Positions 32,971-41,754 of a stretch of 64,000 bases of DNA are shown in pieces. The position numbers were made by a program, and so were the translations under genes. The notes under the pieces are model-generated. The model saw nothing but the letters and a program-made list of their open reading frames with translations, was not told the origin of the DNA and searched no databases. Each line of letters starts with the position of its first letter. The first letter of the stretch is position 1. This DNA comes from Sphingorhabdus contaminans (lineage in GTDB: Bacteria > Pseudomonadota > Alphaproteobacteria > Sphingomonadales > Sphingomonadaceae): positions 248,001 through 312,000 of the forward strand of contig NZ_VKKU01000001.1 of assembly GCF_007280415.1 (NCBI RefSeq), in the 5' to 3' direction.

Positions 32971-33117
32971 CCCCTCTCCAACTCCGCCTAGGCCATTCGG
33001 CCAAGGCTCCGTATCCTCTCCCCTGAAGGGGAGAGGCTATGTCCCATTTCCCTCTCCCCTTCAGGGGAGAGGTACGAAGTCTTACGGCTTTAGCCGTTAG
33101 ACGTAGTGGAGAGGGGG
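32971..33117. repeat. 147-bp palindromic intergenic repeat, copy B
   Basis: Second copy of the element at 30234-30380, in the same orientation, between the sensor kinase and the convergent chorismate mutase gene. The two ctctcccctgaaggggagag hairpins and the agtcttacggctttagccgttagacg segment are nearly unchanged. Differences cluster in the 10 bases between the two hairpins. Confidence 0.88.
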
Positions 33118-33147
33118 AGCTCGCGCTCGGCTTTGCCGCGCGCTCCC

Positions 33148-33435
33148 TTACCCCGCGTCGCGGATTTGCTGGTGGTGGCGGATGACTTCGTCGATGATGA
33201 AGCGCAGGAATTTTTCGGTAAAATCGGGGTCGAGCTTGGCATCGCGGGCCAGTTGGCGAAGGCGTTCGATTTGGCGTTCTTCGCGTGCGGGGTCGGCGGG
33301 CGGCAGGGCAGACTTGGCTTTGAACTCGCCCACGGCCTGCGTAATCTTGAAACGCTCGGCGAGCATGAACACCAGGGCGGCGTCGATATTGTCTATGCTG
33401 TCGCGGTAGCGTCGCAATGTGTCTTCGTGGTCCAT
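33148..33435 (-). CDS. Chorismate mutase (AroQ type)
   Basis: A 95-residue all-helical chorismate mutase converting chorismate to prephenate for phenylalanine and tyrosine. Key residues are seen in LRRYRDSIDNIDAAL, ERFKITQAVGEFKAK (the conserved Lys and Gly), REERQIERLR and the C-terminal FLRFIIDEVIRHHQ. The start at 33435 was chosen because the upstream in-frame extension to 33492 is not family-like. It is transcribed divergently from the polyprenyl synthetase gene. Confidence 0.9.
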   Translation of the reverse strand: MDHEDTLRRYRDSIDNIDAALVFMLAERFKITQAVGEFKAKSALPPADPAREERQIERLRQLARDAKLDPDFTEKFLRFIIDEVIRHHQQIRDAG

Positions 33436-33530
33436 AAGGCACCATCTGCCGTGAATGCCGTTACAGGACAAGAGGAAAAGCCCCATTTGCACTTGCCTTG
33501 CCGCCTCCGGCTTGCCAGAGCGGGACTATT

Positions 33531-34544
33531 ATGACTGCAACCATTCATCAAATCGGCGGACACCGCGCACCTTCGCTGGATCCGATCCTGAAACTCGTCG
33601 CGCCCGAAATGAACAAGGTGAATGCGGTCATCCTTGACCGGATGCAGTCGGAAATCCCGCTGATACCCGAACTGGCCGGGCATTTGATCGCCGGTGGCGG
33701 CAAGCGGATGCGGCCGATGCTGACCCTCGCTTGTGCCCGCTTGCTCGATTATCCCGGCGAACGGCACCACAAGCTGGCGGCGGCGGTGGAGTTTATCCAT
33801 ACCGCGACGCTGCTGCACGACGATGTTGTTGATGGCAGCGATATGCGCCGGGGCAAGACCGCAGCGAACCTGATTTTCGGTAACCCTGCCGCGGTTCTGG
33901 TTGGCGATTTCCTGTTCAGCCGGTCCTTTGAGCTGATGGTCGAGGACGGATCGCTCAAGGTCCTGAAAATACTTTCCCATGCATCGGCCGTCATTGCGGA
34001 AGGCGAAGTCAACCAGTTGACGGCGCAGCGGCAGATCACAACGACGGAAGAAAAATATCTCGACATCATCGGGTCGAAAACCGCCGCGCTATTTGCCGCC
34101 GCGTGCAAGATTGCCGCGGTGGTAGCCGAAAGCGGGGAGGCGCAGGAAATGGCGCTCGACGCCTATGGCCGCAACCTTGGCATCGCATTCCAGCTTGTCG
34201 ATGACGCCATCGACTATGTGTCCGACGGGGCGACGATGGGCAAGGATATTGGTGACGATTTCCGCGACGGAAAGGTCACATTGCCGGTCATATTGGCGCA
34301 CAGCCGCGGGTCGGCAGAGGAACAGAAATTCTGGCATGACGCGATGCTGGGCAACCGCGTATCCGACGAGGATCTGCTGCACGCAACGACCCTTTTGCGC
34401 GCGCATGATGCGATTGACGATACGATCGAACGCGCCCGCCATTATGGCCAGCGCGCGATCGATTCCATCGCCCATTTCCCGGGCGGAGAGGCGAAGGCGG
34501 CGTTGGTCGAGGCGGTCGAATTCGCCATCGCCCGCGCCTATTGA
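33531..34544 (+). CDS. ispB: Trans-polyprenyl diphosphate synthase (ubiquinone side chain)
   Basis: A 337-residue all-trans polyprenyl diphosphate synthase, making the long isoprenoid tail of ubiquinone. The first aspartate-rich motif is LLHDDVVDGSDMRRG (DDVVD 97-101), the second is QLVDDAIDYV (224-228). GGGKRMRPML and FGNPAAVLVGDFLFSRSF are conserved. The length and motif spacing fit octaprenyl/decaprenyl synthases. Tail length cannot be decided here; sphingomonads usually make Q-10. The small membrane-protein gene follows at once. Confidence 0.93.
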   Translation: MTATIHQIGGHRAPSLDPILKLVAPEMNKVNAVILDRMQSEIPLIPELAGHLIAGGGKRMRPMLTLACARLLDYPGERHHKLAAAVEFIHTATLLHDDVVDGSDMRRGKTAANLIFGNPAAVLVGDFLFSRSFELMVEDGSLKVLKILSHASAVIAEGEVNQLTAQRQITTTEEKYLDIIGSKTAALFAAACKIAAVVAESGEAQEMALDAYGRNLGIAFQLVDDAIDYVSDGATMGKDIGDDFRDGKVTLPVILAHSRGSAEEQKFWHDAMLGNRVSDEDLLHATTLLRAHDAIDDTIERARHYGQRAIDSIAHFPGGEAKAALVEAVEFAIARAY

Positions 34545-34546
34545 GC

Positions 34547-34735
34547 ATGAAGCCCCGCAAACCCCTGGCAGACGGATTCGACCCGATCGGGCCGTTCCAT
34601 CCCTATGTGGTGATGGGCGCGGTTCTGCTGCTCGATTTGCTGGCGATTTTGCTGGTCCTGTCGGCGCTGACCTATGCCGGGGATAGAATCGAAGACATGA
34701 TCTGGCCGGGCGGCAAGGAATGGGTCGACCTTTGA
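34547..34735 (+). CDS. Small single-pass membrane protein (62 aa)
   Basis: A short protein with a proline-containing N terminus (DGFDPIGPFHPYVVMG), one hydrophobic helix (AVLLLDLLAILLVLSAL) and a short polar tail. It begins right after ispB and its end overlaps the beginning of hrpB, so it seems translationally coupled in this operon. A TTG at 34541 is an alternative start. The family is not recognised. Confidence 0.6.
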   Translation: MKPRKPLADGFDPIGPFHPYVVMGAVLLLDLLAILLVLSALTYAGDRIEDMIWPGGKEWVDL

Positions 34736-37173
34736 ATGCAGGGCTTCCGGTTGATGCTGTTTTGCCGGATTTGCTCGCTACTCTGGCCGGACAGTCCAAT
34801 GCTGTCCTGATTGCTCCGCCGGGGGCGGGCAAGACGACGATGGTCGCGCCGCGTCTTCTCGATCAGCCGTGGTGCAGCGGCAAAATCCTTCTCCTGTCCC
34901 CGCGCCGTCTGGCGGCCCGCATGGCGGCAGAGAGGATTGCCGAGCTGATGGGCGAGCAGGTGGGCGGCCTTGTCGGCTATGCGACGCGTATGGACAGCAA
35001 GCAGTCTGCCGCGACGCGCATTTTGGTGCTGACCGAGGGCATCTTCCGCAACCGCATCATCGCCGACCCGGAACTGGCGGGCATCTCCGCTGTGCTGTTC
35101 GACGAGGTGCACGAACGCAGCATCGACAGCGATTTCGGCCTTGCGCTGGCGCTCGAGGCGCAGGGCGCGTTCCGGCCCGACCTGCGGCTGGTTGCCATGT
35201 CCGCCACGCTCGACGGCGCGCGCTTTTCCGCGCTGATGGACGGCGCGCCGGTGATTGAGAGCGAGGGGCGGAGCTGGCCGCTGGAGCTGCGCTATGTCGG
35301 GCGGCAGGTCAGCCAGCCGGTCGAGACCGACATCGCCCGCACCATCCGGCAGGCGCTGGGGGAGGAAGAGGGCGACCTGCTCGCCTTTCTGCCCGGCACG
35401 CGCGAGATCGACCGCACGGCCGAGGCGCTGGCCGGGTTGCCCGACAGCATCGTCGTCCACAAGCTGCACGGGCAGGTGGACCCTGCGGCGCAGCGGCACG
35501 CGGTCCGGCCCGATCCGGAAGGCCGCCGCAAGATCATCCTTGCCACCAACATCGCAGAGACCAGCCTCACCATCGATGGCGTCCGCATCGTCGTCGACAG
35601 CGGCCTTGCCCGCCGCGCGCGTTTTGACCGGGCGGCGGGGGTGACGCGGCTCGTCACCGAACGCGCCAGCCTGTCCGCCGCCACCCAGCGCGCAGGCCGC
35701 GCCGCGCGGCAGGCCGCAGGGGTCGCCTATCGCCTGTGGGAAGAGGCGGGCAATGGCGGCCTTCCGCCCTTTGACCCGCCGGAGATATTGGAAAGCGACC
35801 TTGCGCCCCTGCTGCTCGACTGCGCCTTATGGGGTGAGGGCGACCCCGCCCGCCTGCGCTGGCTCGACCCGCCGCCTGCCGCCGCATTGAACGAGGCGCG
35901 CAAGGCGCTGTGCGCCATCGACGCGCTGACCGACAATGGAGCCATCACGCCCCATGGCCGTAGGCTCGCCACCCTGCCGCTGCCGCCGCAACTGGCGCAT
36001 ATGGTCCTGCGCGCCGCCGAGCACGGACAGGCGGATACGGCCGCGGAGCTTGCCTTGCTGCTACAGGAACGGGGGCTGGGCGGGCAGGGCGAAGATCTCG
36101 AAAGCCGCCACGAACGCTTCCGCCGCGACAAGGGCGGCCGCACCGATGCCGCCAAGGCGCTTGCCCGCCGGATCGGCGGCATGGCGGGCGAAGGCGGGAC
36201 CGAAGCTCCGCTTTCAACCGGCGCGCTCGTCGCGCTGGCCTATCCCGAACGCGTCGCCAAACGCCGCGATGCCAAGGGCGAAAACTGGATCAGCGCATTG
36301 GGCCGCGGCCTGCGCCTCGACCCGCTGTCGCCGCTGGCACAGGCCGAATGGCTCGCCGTCGCCGACCTGCAGGGCGCGGCGTCCGGCGCGCGCATCCTGT
36401 CCGCCGCCGCTCTGACCGAGGCGGAAGTGCTGGACCTGTTTGCCGACCGTTTGGAAACGAAGACCGAAACCCGCTACGACGCCGCCAACGACCGTGTCGA
36501 AATCCGGCAACGGCAAAGGCTGGGCGCGATCGTGCTGCGCGAGGTGACCGTTGCAAAGGCGGACGAGGCTGTTCTGGCTGACGCGCTGCTGTCGGCGGTG
36601 CGCCAATGCGGTATTGCCGCGCTGCCCTGGTCCGATGCCGCCATCGCCCTGCGCCAGCGTGCCGCCTTTGCCGGGCATGGCGCGTTGTCCGACGCCAGCC
36701 TGCTGGAAACGCTGGACCAGTGGCTGCCCCCTTGCCTGAACGGGGCGACGCGGTTGCGGGACATTTCGAAACAGGCGCTGTCCGATGCGCTCGACAATCT
36801 GCTCGGCTGGGATAGCAAGCAGCAGGTCGAACGCCTTGCCCCCGCCCATTTTACCAGCCCCGCCGGCACCACGCACCCTGTCGACTATGCGGCGGAGGCG
36901 GGGCCAACGGTCGAGCTGCGGGTTCAGGCGCTGTTCGGGCTGGACGTGCATCCGTGCATCGGCATCGAACGTCTGCCGCTGGTGCTCAGCCTGACCTCGC
37001 CCGCGGGCCGTCCGATCCAGACCACCCGCAACCTGCCGGAATTCTGGCGCGGCAGCTGGCGCGAGGTCGCCAAGGAAATGCGGGGTCGCTACCCCAAACA
37101 TAACTGGCCCGACGCACCTTGGGAAAGCGTTGCCAGCCTGAAAACCAAAAAGGCGCAGGCACGCGACGCTTGA
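34720..37173 (+). CDS. hrpB: ATP-dependent RNA helicase HrpB
   Basis: DExH-box helicase of 817 residues with the HrpB architecture: conserved LPVDAVLPDLLATL at the N terminus, Walker A APPGAGKTT, DEVHERS (motif II), SATLDG (motif III), FLPGTREID, NIAETSLTIDGV and QRAGRAARQAAGVAY (motif VI). HA2 and HrpB C-terminal domains follow, ending in the conserved PTKYPKHNWPDAP-like stretch (here RYPKHNWPDAPWE). ATG 34720 overlaps the preceding gene; TTG 34732 is an alternative start. The cellular role of HrpB is poorly known. Confidence 0.92.
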   Translation: MGRPLNAGLPVDAVLPDLLATLAGQSNAVLIAPPGAGKTTMVAPRLLDQPWCSGKILLLSPRRLAARMAAERIAELMGEQVGGLVGYATRMDSKQSAATRILVLTEGIFRNRIIADPELAGISAVLFDEVHERSIDSDFGLALALEAQGAFRPDLRLVAMSATLDGARFSALMDGAPVIESEGRSWPLELRYVGRQVSQPVETDIARTIRQALGEEEGDLLAFLPGTREIDRTAEALAGLPDSIVVHKLHGQVDPAAQRHAVRPDPEGRRKIILATNIAETSLTIDGVRIVVDSGLARRARFDRAAGVTRLVTERASLSAATQRAGRAARQAAGVAYRLWEEAGNGGLPPFDPPEILESDLAPLLLDCALWGEGDPARLRWLDPPPAAALNEARKALCAIDALTDNGAITPHGRRLATLPLPPQLAHMVLRAAEHGQADTAAELALLLQERGLGGQGEDLESRHERFRRDKGGRTDAAKALARRIGGMAGEGGTEAPLSTGALVALAYPERVAKRRDAKGENWISALGRGLRLDPLSPLAQAEWLAVADLQGAASGARILSAAALTEAEVLDLFADRLETKTETRYDAANDRVEIRQRQRLGAIVLREVTVAKADEAVLADALLSAVRQCGIAALPWSDAAIALRQRAAFAGHGALSDASLLETLDQWLPPCLNGATRLRDISKQALSDALDNLLGWDSKQQVERLAPAHFTSPAGTTHPVDYAAEAGPTVELRVQALFGLDVHPCIGIERLPLVLSLTSPAGRPIQTTRNLPEFWRGSWREVAKEMRGRYPKHNWPDAPWESVASLKTKKAQARDA

Positions 37174-37228
37174 CGAATCCGCCCTGTTTGGCGCAAGGCG
37201 GCAGCAATCCCATAGTCAGGAAGTTCCG

Positions 37229-37507
37229 ATGTCCGCACGTATCTATCAGCGTCCCAAAAACGCCATGCAGTCTGGAAAGGCCCATACCGACATCTGGATC
37301 CTCGAATTCACGCCGTCGGAACCGCGCAAGGCCGACCCGCTGATGGGTTGGGCCGGTTCGGGCGACACGCAGGTGCAGGTGCAACTGAAATTCCCGACCC
37401 TCGCTGCCGCACAAGCCTATGCCGCGAAAAAGGGCATCCACGCCACCTTCATCCCGACCCCGCCGAAGACACTGAAGATACAGGCTTACGCGGATAATTT
37501 CCGCTAG
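37229..37507 (+). CDS. ETC complex I subunit, NDUFS4-like
   Basis: A 92-residue protein of the NADH dehydrogenase supernumerary subunit family (mitochondrial NDUFS4, PF04800). The signature MSARIYQRPKNAMQSGKA, WILEFTPSEPRKADPLMGW and FPTLAAAQAYAAKKGI are all present, with the C-terminal YADNFR. AGGAAG precedes the start by five bases. It should associate with complex I at the inner membrane and is encoded away from the nuo operon, which is normal for alphaproteobacteria. Confidence 0.93.
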   Translation: MSARIYQRPKNAMQSGKAHTDIWILEFTPSEPRKADPLMGWAGSGDTQVQVQLKFPTLAAAQAYAAKKGIHATFIPTPPKTLKIQAYADNFR

Positions 37508-37551
37508 GGGTGGCGGGGCACCTCCGGCCTTTTGGGCTTTGGAGGGTGGAA

Positions 37552-37591
37552 TTCGCTAGAAGGAATAAGGGAAAAAGGAAGAAGGCGTTGT
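37552..37591 (+). repeat. 40-bp polypurine inverted repeat, left copy
   Basis: A purine-rich 40-base sequence (ttcgctagaaggaataaggg onwards to gcgttgt) whose reverse complement recurs at 38823-38862 with two mismatches. The pair flanks the DUF305 gene at a distance of about 1.3 kb. Confidence 0.85.
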
Positions 37592-37693
37592 GTCGTCTTT
37601 GGCCCTTTGTGCCTTGATGAACGGTTGGTGTCTGTTAACAGGACATCCAAATCGAAAGCGGACTGTCAGGACAGGACGACATTGCGCTAAATG

Positions 37694-38251
37694 TTAATGG
37701 ACTGCTTCGCGGATTTTCGGCTCCATGTTGGTTGTGAGCACTGCCTTGCGTGCTGGCAGTGGCTCGCTCCCACGCTCGCCGTTTCGATCAATGTCCTTTA
37801 AGAGCAAATTCATCTCCGCGATTTCGCGGACCTGAGCTTCGATAATTTTGTCGGCAAGTTCCCGTACACGCGGGTCGCTAATTTGGGCTTTGCGCGCGTT
37901 GTTTATCGCGATCGAGTGGTGGGGGATCATGGATTTCATGAACCGCGAGTCGTCTATGAGAGCTTGGCTTCGGTTGAGAGCCAACAGGATTGCGGCCACA
38001 AGCAGCCCGCCTGCTAAAACTGCAACCTTCATCGCCTGTGGCTGATACATCTTCCACATGAAGGCGAGCATGAGAGCAGTCATGACCCCTCCCATGATCA
38101 GAGAAGCCAGCAACCGATTGAGGCTGAACATGGCGTGGTCGGCGCTGTAGACAAGTTGATACATCAGGACGAACATGATCGCGGTGGATGCAGCGATCAT
38201 CGCCGCAAACCGGCCCCAGCCCATCTTCATGTCCTGCTTCTGCTGATCCAT
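37694..38251 (-). CDS. DUF305 membrane protein
   Basis: A 185-residue protein with three N-terminal membrane helices ([58 protein letters not shown]) and a DUF305 domain. The domain shows the ferritin-like core [19 protein letters not shown] and [27 protein letters not shown]305 proteins often accompany copper or other metal resistance genes, but none is present here. An inverted repeat pair encloses it, which raises the possibility of acquisition. Specific function unknown. Confidence 0.83.
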   Translation of the reverse strand: MDQQKQDMKMGWGRFAAMIAASTAIMFVLMYQLVYSADHAMFSLNRLLASLIMGGVMTALMLAFMWKMYQPQAMKVAVLAGGLLVAAILLALNRSQALIDDSRFMKSMIPHHSIAINNARKAQISDPRVRELADKIIEAQVREIAEMNLLLKDIDRNGERGSEPLPARKAVLTTNMEPKIREAVH

Positions 38252-38433
38252 CGATTTTCTCCTGCCGATCCCGGAACGAGATCTAAACTAGCGGGACTTC
38301 GTAATGTTCATTTGCCTTTGCGAATATCCGCTTCCCACAGCATTCCGGCCATTTCCACTGGCCGCCCAGTACGATGAAAGCGGCCATCCATTCAGCTCAA
38401 GTATGACCAAATCTCAGTGCCAGAGGATTATCT

Positions 38434-38518
38434 GGAAGAAAGAAGAGAAAGAAGAAAGACGAGCCGGATGCGGGATGCATTTCGACCTGCTTTTTTCCTT
38501 CTTTCTCTTTTTTCTTCT
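38434..38518. repeat. Polypurine/polypyrimidine hairpin
   Basis: A 27-base A/G tract (ggaagaaagaagagaaagaa...) and an inverted C/T tract (ending ttttcttct) form a stem with about three mismatches around a 32-base loop. It lies in the 648-base gene-free region 38252-38899, between DUF305 and the NUDIX gene, together with two other repeats. I see no gene there. Confidence 0.75.
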
Positions 38519-38627
38519 GACGAAAAAATCGGCACGACCCACCCGCCAGCGCAAGGCATATTGTATCAAACCGGCCCTCTCCCGTTGGGTGAGGGGGTAT
38601 CAATTCAGCTTTAAAATAGCCGACACC

Positions 38628-38810
38628 CTGAACTTGTTTCACCTTCGGTGACTACGTTCCAGGGTCTTAGTACTGCGACGTTGAAAATTAAGACCCTGAA
38701 ACAAGTTGTGCTCTGCACGCCTTCGGCTCCAGGGTGACGGGGTTTTGAAGTTCAGGGTGACGGGATTTTGATATTCAGGATGACAGGGGGCATTGAATTT
38801 CAGGATGAAG
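38628..38810. repeat. Cluster of short REP-like repeats
   Basis: Segments ccctgaacttgtttca and ccctgaaacaagtt form an inverted pair. They are followed by about four degenerate tandem units of 22-25 bases built on ttcagggtgacggg-atttga (from about 38733). This cctgaac-ttgtttca type sequence is a familiar intergenic repeat of sphingomonads as far as I recall. Confidence 0.7.
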
Positions 38811-38822
38811 GGTTGGGCGTAA

Positions 38823-38862
38823 ACAACGCCTTCTTCCTTTTTCCCTTCTTCCTTTTAGCGAA
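38823..38862 (-). repeat. 40-bp polypurine inverted repeat, right copy
   Basis: Reverse complement of the 37552-37591 sequence, 38 of 40 bases matching by direct alignment. It ends at the same gcgttgt boundary as the left copy, after which similarity stops. Confidence 0.85.
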
Positions 38863-38899
38863 AAAAAACGACGCGCAACCCAAAATCCCAAGCCCCTAC

Positions 38900-39418
38900 C
38901 TAAACCACCATCCCCGGCAGCATCAGCAACTTCACATCCACCACACATCCTTCCGCCCGCTTGTCCGCAACAAAGGCCGGAAGCTGGTCAAGTGCCACGC
39001 GGTGGACGAGGATATTTTCGCCATCCACCCCGCCGCCGTCGCCGACCCTGGTCAGGCCGGATGCACGGACGAGGGTGAAGCTTTCGCTCACCATGCCGGG
39101 GGAGGAGAAGAATTCGCCGATGATATCCAGTTTTGCAGCGCGATAGCCGGTTTCCTCCTCCAGCTCGCGCGCGGCGGAGGTGAGGGCGTCTTCGCCGGTA
39201 TCCTGATCGCCGATCAGGCCGGCGGGCAGTTCGATGCATGGCGCGCCGAGCGGAACGCGATATTGTTCGACCAGCAGGACATGGTTATCCTCGACCGCCA
39301 ATATGACAGCGGCGCGGATGCCGCGGGCGCGGGCGACATATTCCCATTTGCCCTTTCGTTTGGCCGTGATGAAACGGCCCTGCCACATGATCTCTTCGGG
39401 TTCGTTGTCGCTGCTCAT
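38900..39418 (-). CDS. NUDIX hydrolase (ADP-ribose pyrophosphatase type)
   Basis: A 172-residue NUDIX enzyme, probably hydrolysing ADP-ribose or similar nucleoside diphosphate sugars. The Nudix box is GLIGDQDTGEDALTSAARELEEETGY, complete in its key residues (G, E, REL.EE.G). The N-terminal RFITAKRKGKWEYVAR and IELPAG fit the ADP-ribose group, as does the proline downstream in FFSSPGMVSES. Four-base overlap with the TPM gene. It is the last gene of the LemA-TPM-TPM-NUDIX operon. Confidence 0.87.
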   Translation of the reverse strand: MSSDNEPEEIMWQGRFITAKRKGKWEYVARARGIRAAVILAVEDNHVLLVEQYRVPLGAPCIELPAGLIGDQDTGEDALTSAARELEEETGYRAAKLDIIGEFFSSPGMVSESFTLVRASGLTRVGDGGGVDGENILVHRVALDQLPAFVADKRAEGCVVDVKLLMLPGMVV

Positions 39419-40104
39419 AACTCGATCAGGCGGTCCGGAATTTCATTGGGATTTTCATGGCCCTTGGGGAAATGTTCGGCAAGAACAATGCCCATTTGCC
39501 GCACGGCTTCGGCCATGCCTTCGCCCGGCTGTCCGGCCTTGACCCGATCAATCAGGGCGACCATCGCATCACCCCAGATTTCGGGCGTGACCAGCTTTGC
39601 GATTTCCTCATCCGCAACAATTTCGGCACGATGCTCTTTCATCGACAGATAGAGCAGCACGCCGGTGCGTCCGACGGTCTTGGCTTCGGTCCCGACCTTG
39701 AACAGGCTGATCGCGCGGGCACGCACGCGGGCCATTTTGATCGCCCGCGGGGTGAGGGCAAGGCGCAGCGGCATCCATTTCAGGATCAGCCATGTGCCCA
39801 CCCATTTCAGGACCATGGCGACAAAGATCATCGCCATGATCTCGCCTGCGGTATAGTCATGCGCCCAGCCACCGGTCATGCTGTCGACAAGGCCCAGATA
39901 GAAATCGGGGAACAGGCCATAGGCCGCGAATGCCAGAAACGCGGCAACGCTGGCCCAGAACAGGCCGATATCCTCATAATGGTCGGACAGGTCGGTGACG
40001 ATTGTGACGATTTCGCCGCTGGTCTGCTGCTCTGCCGCGGCCACCGCCTCGGTCACGCGCACATGGTCGGCTTGGGTCATCCGGTTTACTTTGTGTAAGG
40101 CCAT
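39415..40104 (-). CDS. TPM domain membrane protein
   Basis: A 229-residue protein with an N-terminal TPM-type segment (VTEAVAAAEQQTSGEIVTIVTDLSDHYED), then two or three membrane helices (WASVAAFLAFAAYGLF, GEIMAMIFVAMVLKWVGTWLIL), then the second part GVLLYLSMKEHRAEIVADEEIA with the TPM pattern. A start at 40080 (MTQADHVRV) is also plausible. It pairs with a second TPM protein upstream, as in many LemA operons. Role unknown; the TPM family includes phosphatases and photosystem assembly proteins. Confidence 0.85.
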   Translation of the reverse strand: MALHKVNRMTQADHVRVTEAVAAAEQQTSGEIVTIVTDLSDHYEDIGLFWASVAAFLAFAAYGLFPDFYLGLVDSMTGGWAHDYTAGEIMAMIFVAMVLKWVGTWLILKWMPLRLALTPRAIKMARVRARAISLFKVGTEAKTVGRTGVLLYLSMKEHRAEIVADEEIAKLVTPEIWGDAMVALIDRVKAGQPGEGMAEAVRQMGIVLAEHFPKGHENPNEIPDRLIEL

Positions 40105-40116
40105 TTTGTCTGCTCC

Positions 40117-40965
40117 TTACCAGCCACCCGAGGCGCCGCCGCCGCCGAAGCTTCCGCCCCCGCCGCCAAAGCCACCTCCGCCAAAGCCACCTCCACCAAA
40201 GCCGCCCCCGCCGAAGCCGCCAAATCCGCCGCTGCCGCCGCCCCAGCTGGAACGGCTGCTGCCACCGCCCCAGTCGCCGCCACCCCAGATGATGACGGGC
40301 GCGCTGCCGCGCCGCCGGTGTTTCCGGCCACCGCCTTTCAGGCTTTGCATGATGGGTAACAGGACGAAGAAGAAAATGAACAGCAGGAATATCAGCGCGC
40401 CAATGGGGAAACCGTCACTGTCGCTCCGTTTCTTTTGTGCGTCGGCCGCGATCTTGGCCGCTTCGTCCGCGGGCAGTTCAAGCTGCGTGACAATACGGTC
40501 GACCCCGGCGTTGATGCCACCGGGAAAATCGCCTTCCTTGAAACGCGGTGTGATGTCGTTGCGGATGATGGAGGAGGATAACCCGTCGGTCAGAACAGGT
40601 TCAAGGCCGTAGCCGACCTCGATCCGCATCTTGCGTTCATTGGGCGCGACGATCAGCAGGACGCCATTGTCCTTTTCGCTTTCGCCCTTGCCATCCTGTC
40701 CGATGGCCCAATGGCGGCCGAGGCGATAGCCATAGTCCGAAATCTCATAGCCTTCGAGGCTGTTCAATGTCGCGACCACAAGCTGTCTTTTGGTGCGGTT
40801 TTCCAGACCTTCCAGCTTGGCGGTGAGCGCGGCCTCCTGCGCAGGGTCGAGCAGGTTTGCCTCGTCCACCACACGGCCGGACAATTTCGGGAAGTTCTGC
40901 GCGAGCGCCGCCTGGCCGGTGAGGACCAGGAGCGCCGCGACGAGAAGGCCGATGGCCTTTTTCAT
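40117..40965 (-). CDS. TPM domain protein with glycine-rich tail (YgcG-like)
   Basis: A 282-residue exported membrane protein. It has a signal peptide (to about residue 22, ALAQ), the TPM domain (FPKLSGRVVDEANLL, LENRTKRQLVVATLNSLEGYEI, ALNERKMRIEVGYGLEPVLTD-type region), one membrane helix (IGALIFLLFIFFFVLLPIMQSL). A Gly/Ser/Phe-rich tail from about residue 225 is made of repeated GGGFGGG units, typical of YgcG proteins next to LemA. The domain may bind calcium. The gene is 24 bases downstream of lemA. Confidence 0.88.
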   Translation of the reverse strand: MKKAIGLLVAALLVLTGQAALAQNFPKLSGRVVDEANLLDPAQEAALTAKLEGLENRTKRQLVVATLNSLEGYEISDYGYRLGRHWAIGQDGKGESEKDNGVLLIVAPNERKMRIEVGYGLEPVLTDGLSSSIIRNDITPRFKEGDFPGGINAGVDRIVTQLELPADEAAKIAADAQKKRSDSDGFPIGALIFLLFIFFFVLLPIMQSLKGGGRKHRRRGSAPVIIWGGGDWGGGSSRSSWGGGSGGFGGFGGGGFGGGGFGGGGFGGGGGSFGGGGASGGW

Positions 40966-40989
40966 TTTAAGTTTCCTTAGCGAGAAGGA

Positions 40990-41598
40990 TTAGCCGGTTG
41001 GTGCCATATCAAGCTTGGGCGCGGCTTCTGCGCCCGGGGTGGTGGCCTGATAGGGGATCATCGGTTTTGCGCCGTGGATGACCTTGGCACCGATGATATC
41101 CGGGAAGGTGCGGATCGTCGTGTTATAGGACCGGACGGCTTCATTATAATCGCGCAGCGTAATGCGGACGCGGTTTTCCTGACCTTCCAACTGGTCCTGC
41201 AACTTCAGATAGCCTTCCTGGCTTTTCAGCTGCGGATATTGCTCGACCGATACCAGAAGGCGCGACAGGCTGCCCGAAAGCTGGTTCTGTGCGGCCTGGA
41301 ACGCGGCCATTTTGGCCGGATCGCTCAGGTCATCGGGATTGACCTGGATATTGGGCGAGGTTGCTTTTGCACGTGCCTCGATCACTTCGGTCAGCGTCTT
41401 GTTTTCCTGTGCCGCAGCGCCCTTGACCACATTGGCAAGGTTGGGGATCAGATTGGCGCGTTCCTGGAACGCGGCCTGCACATCGGCCCATTTGGCTTTC
41501 GCATTTTCCTCAGCGGTCGGAACACTGTTGATACCGCAGCCTGCGAGCGATGCCGCCGCCACCGGGACCAAAAGAAATTTCGCAAAACTGGTACGCAT
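40990..41598 (-). CDS. lemA: LemA family lipoprotein
   Basis: A 202-residue protein with a lipobox (LAGC, Cys about residue 20) after a signal peptide, followed by the LemA helical bundle: KWADVQAAFQERANLIPNLANVVKGAA, QNQLSGSLSRLLVSVEQYPQLKSQEGY, LQDQLEGQENRVRITLRDYNEAV and YNTTIRTFPDIIGA. GAGGAG upstream of 41598 fixes the start. LemA function is unclear; the operon with two TPM proteins is a common conserved arrangement. Confidence 0.93.
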   Translation of the reverse strand: MRTSFAKFLLVPVAAASLAGCGINSVPTAEENAKAKWADVQAAFQERANLIPNLANVVKGAAAQENKTLTEVIEARAKATSPNIQVNPDDLSDPAKMAAFQAAQNQLSGSLSRLLVSVEQYPQLKSQEGYLKLQDQLEGQENRVRITLRDYNEAVRSYNTTIRTFPDIIGAKVIHGAKPMIPYQATTPGAEAAPKLDMAPTG

Positions 41599-41754
41599 CA
41601 ATGGAACTCCTCTGACAGGCGATATGCCCAATGGAACACGAAAAGCCGTGTATTACTCATATAAGGCGCGTGAAGATTTTACGCAATGACCGCTATCGTT
41701 TCTTTGCGAATTATGACATTTCGGTGCGGGGTTTTTGAAAATGGGAGTTTCGAT

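Noticed and set aside
38252-38899. Short open frames in the repeat-rich region after DUF305
   Set aside because: They run through polypurine tracts and REP-like repeats, lack ribosome sites and resemble no protein family.
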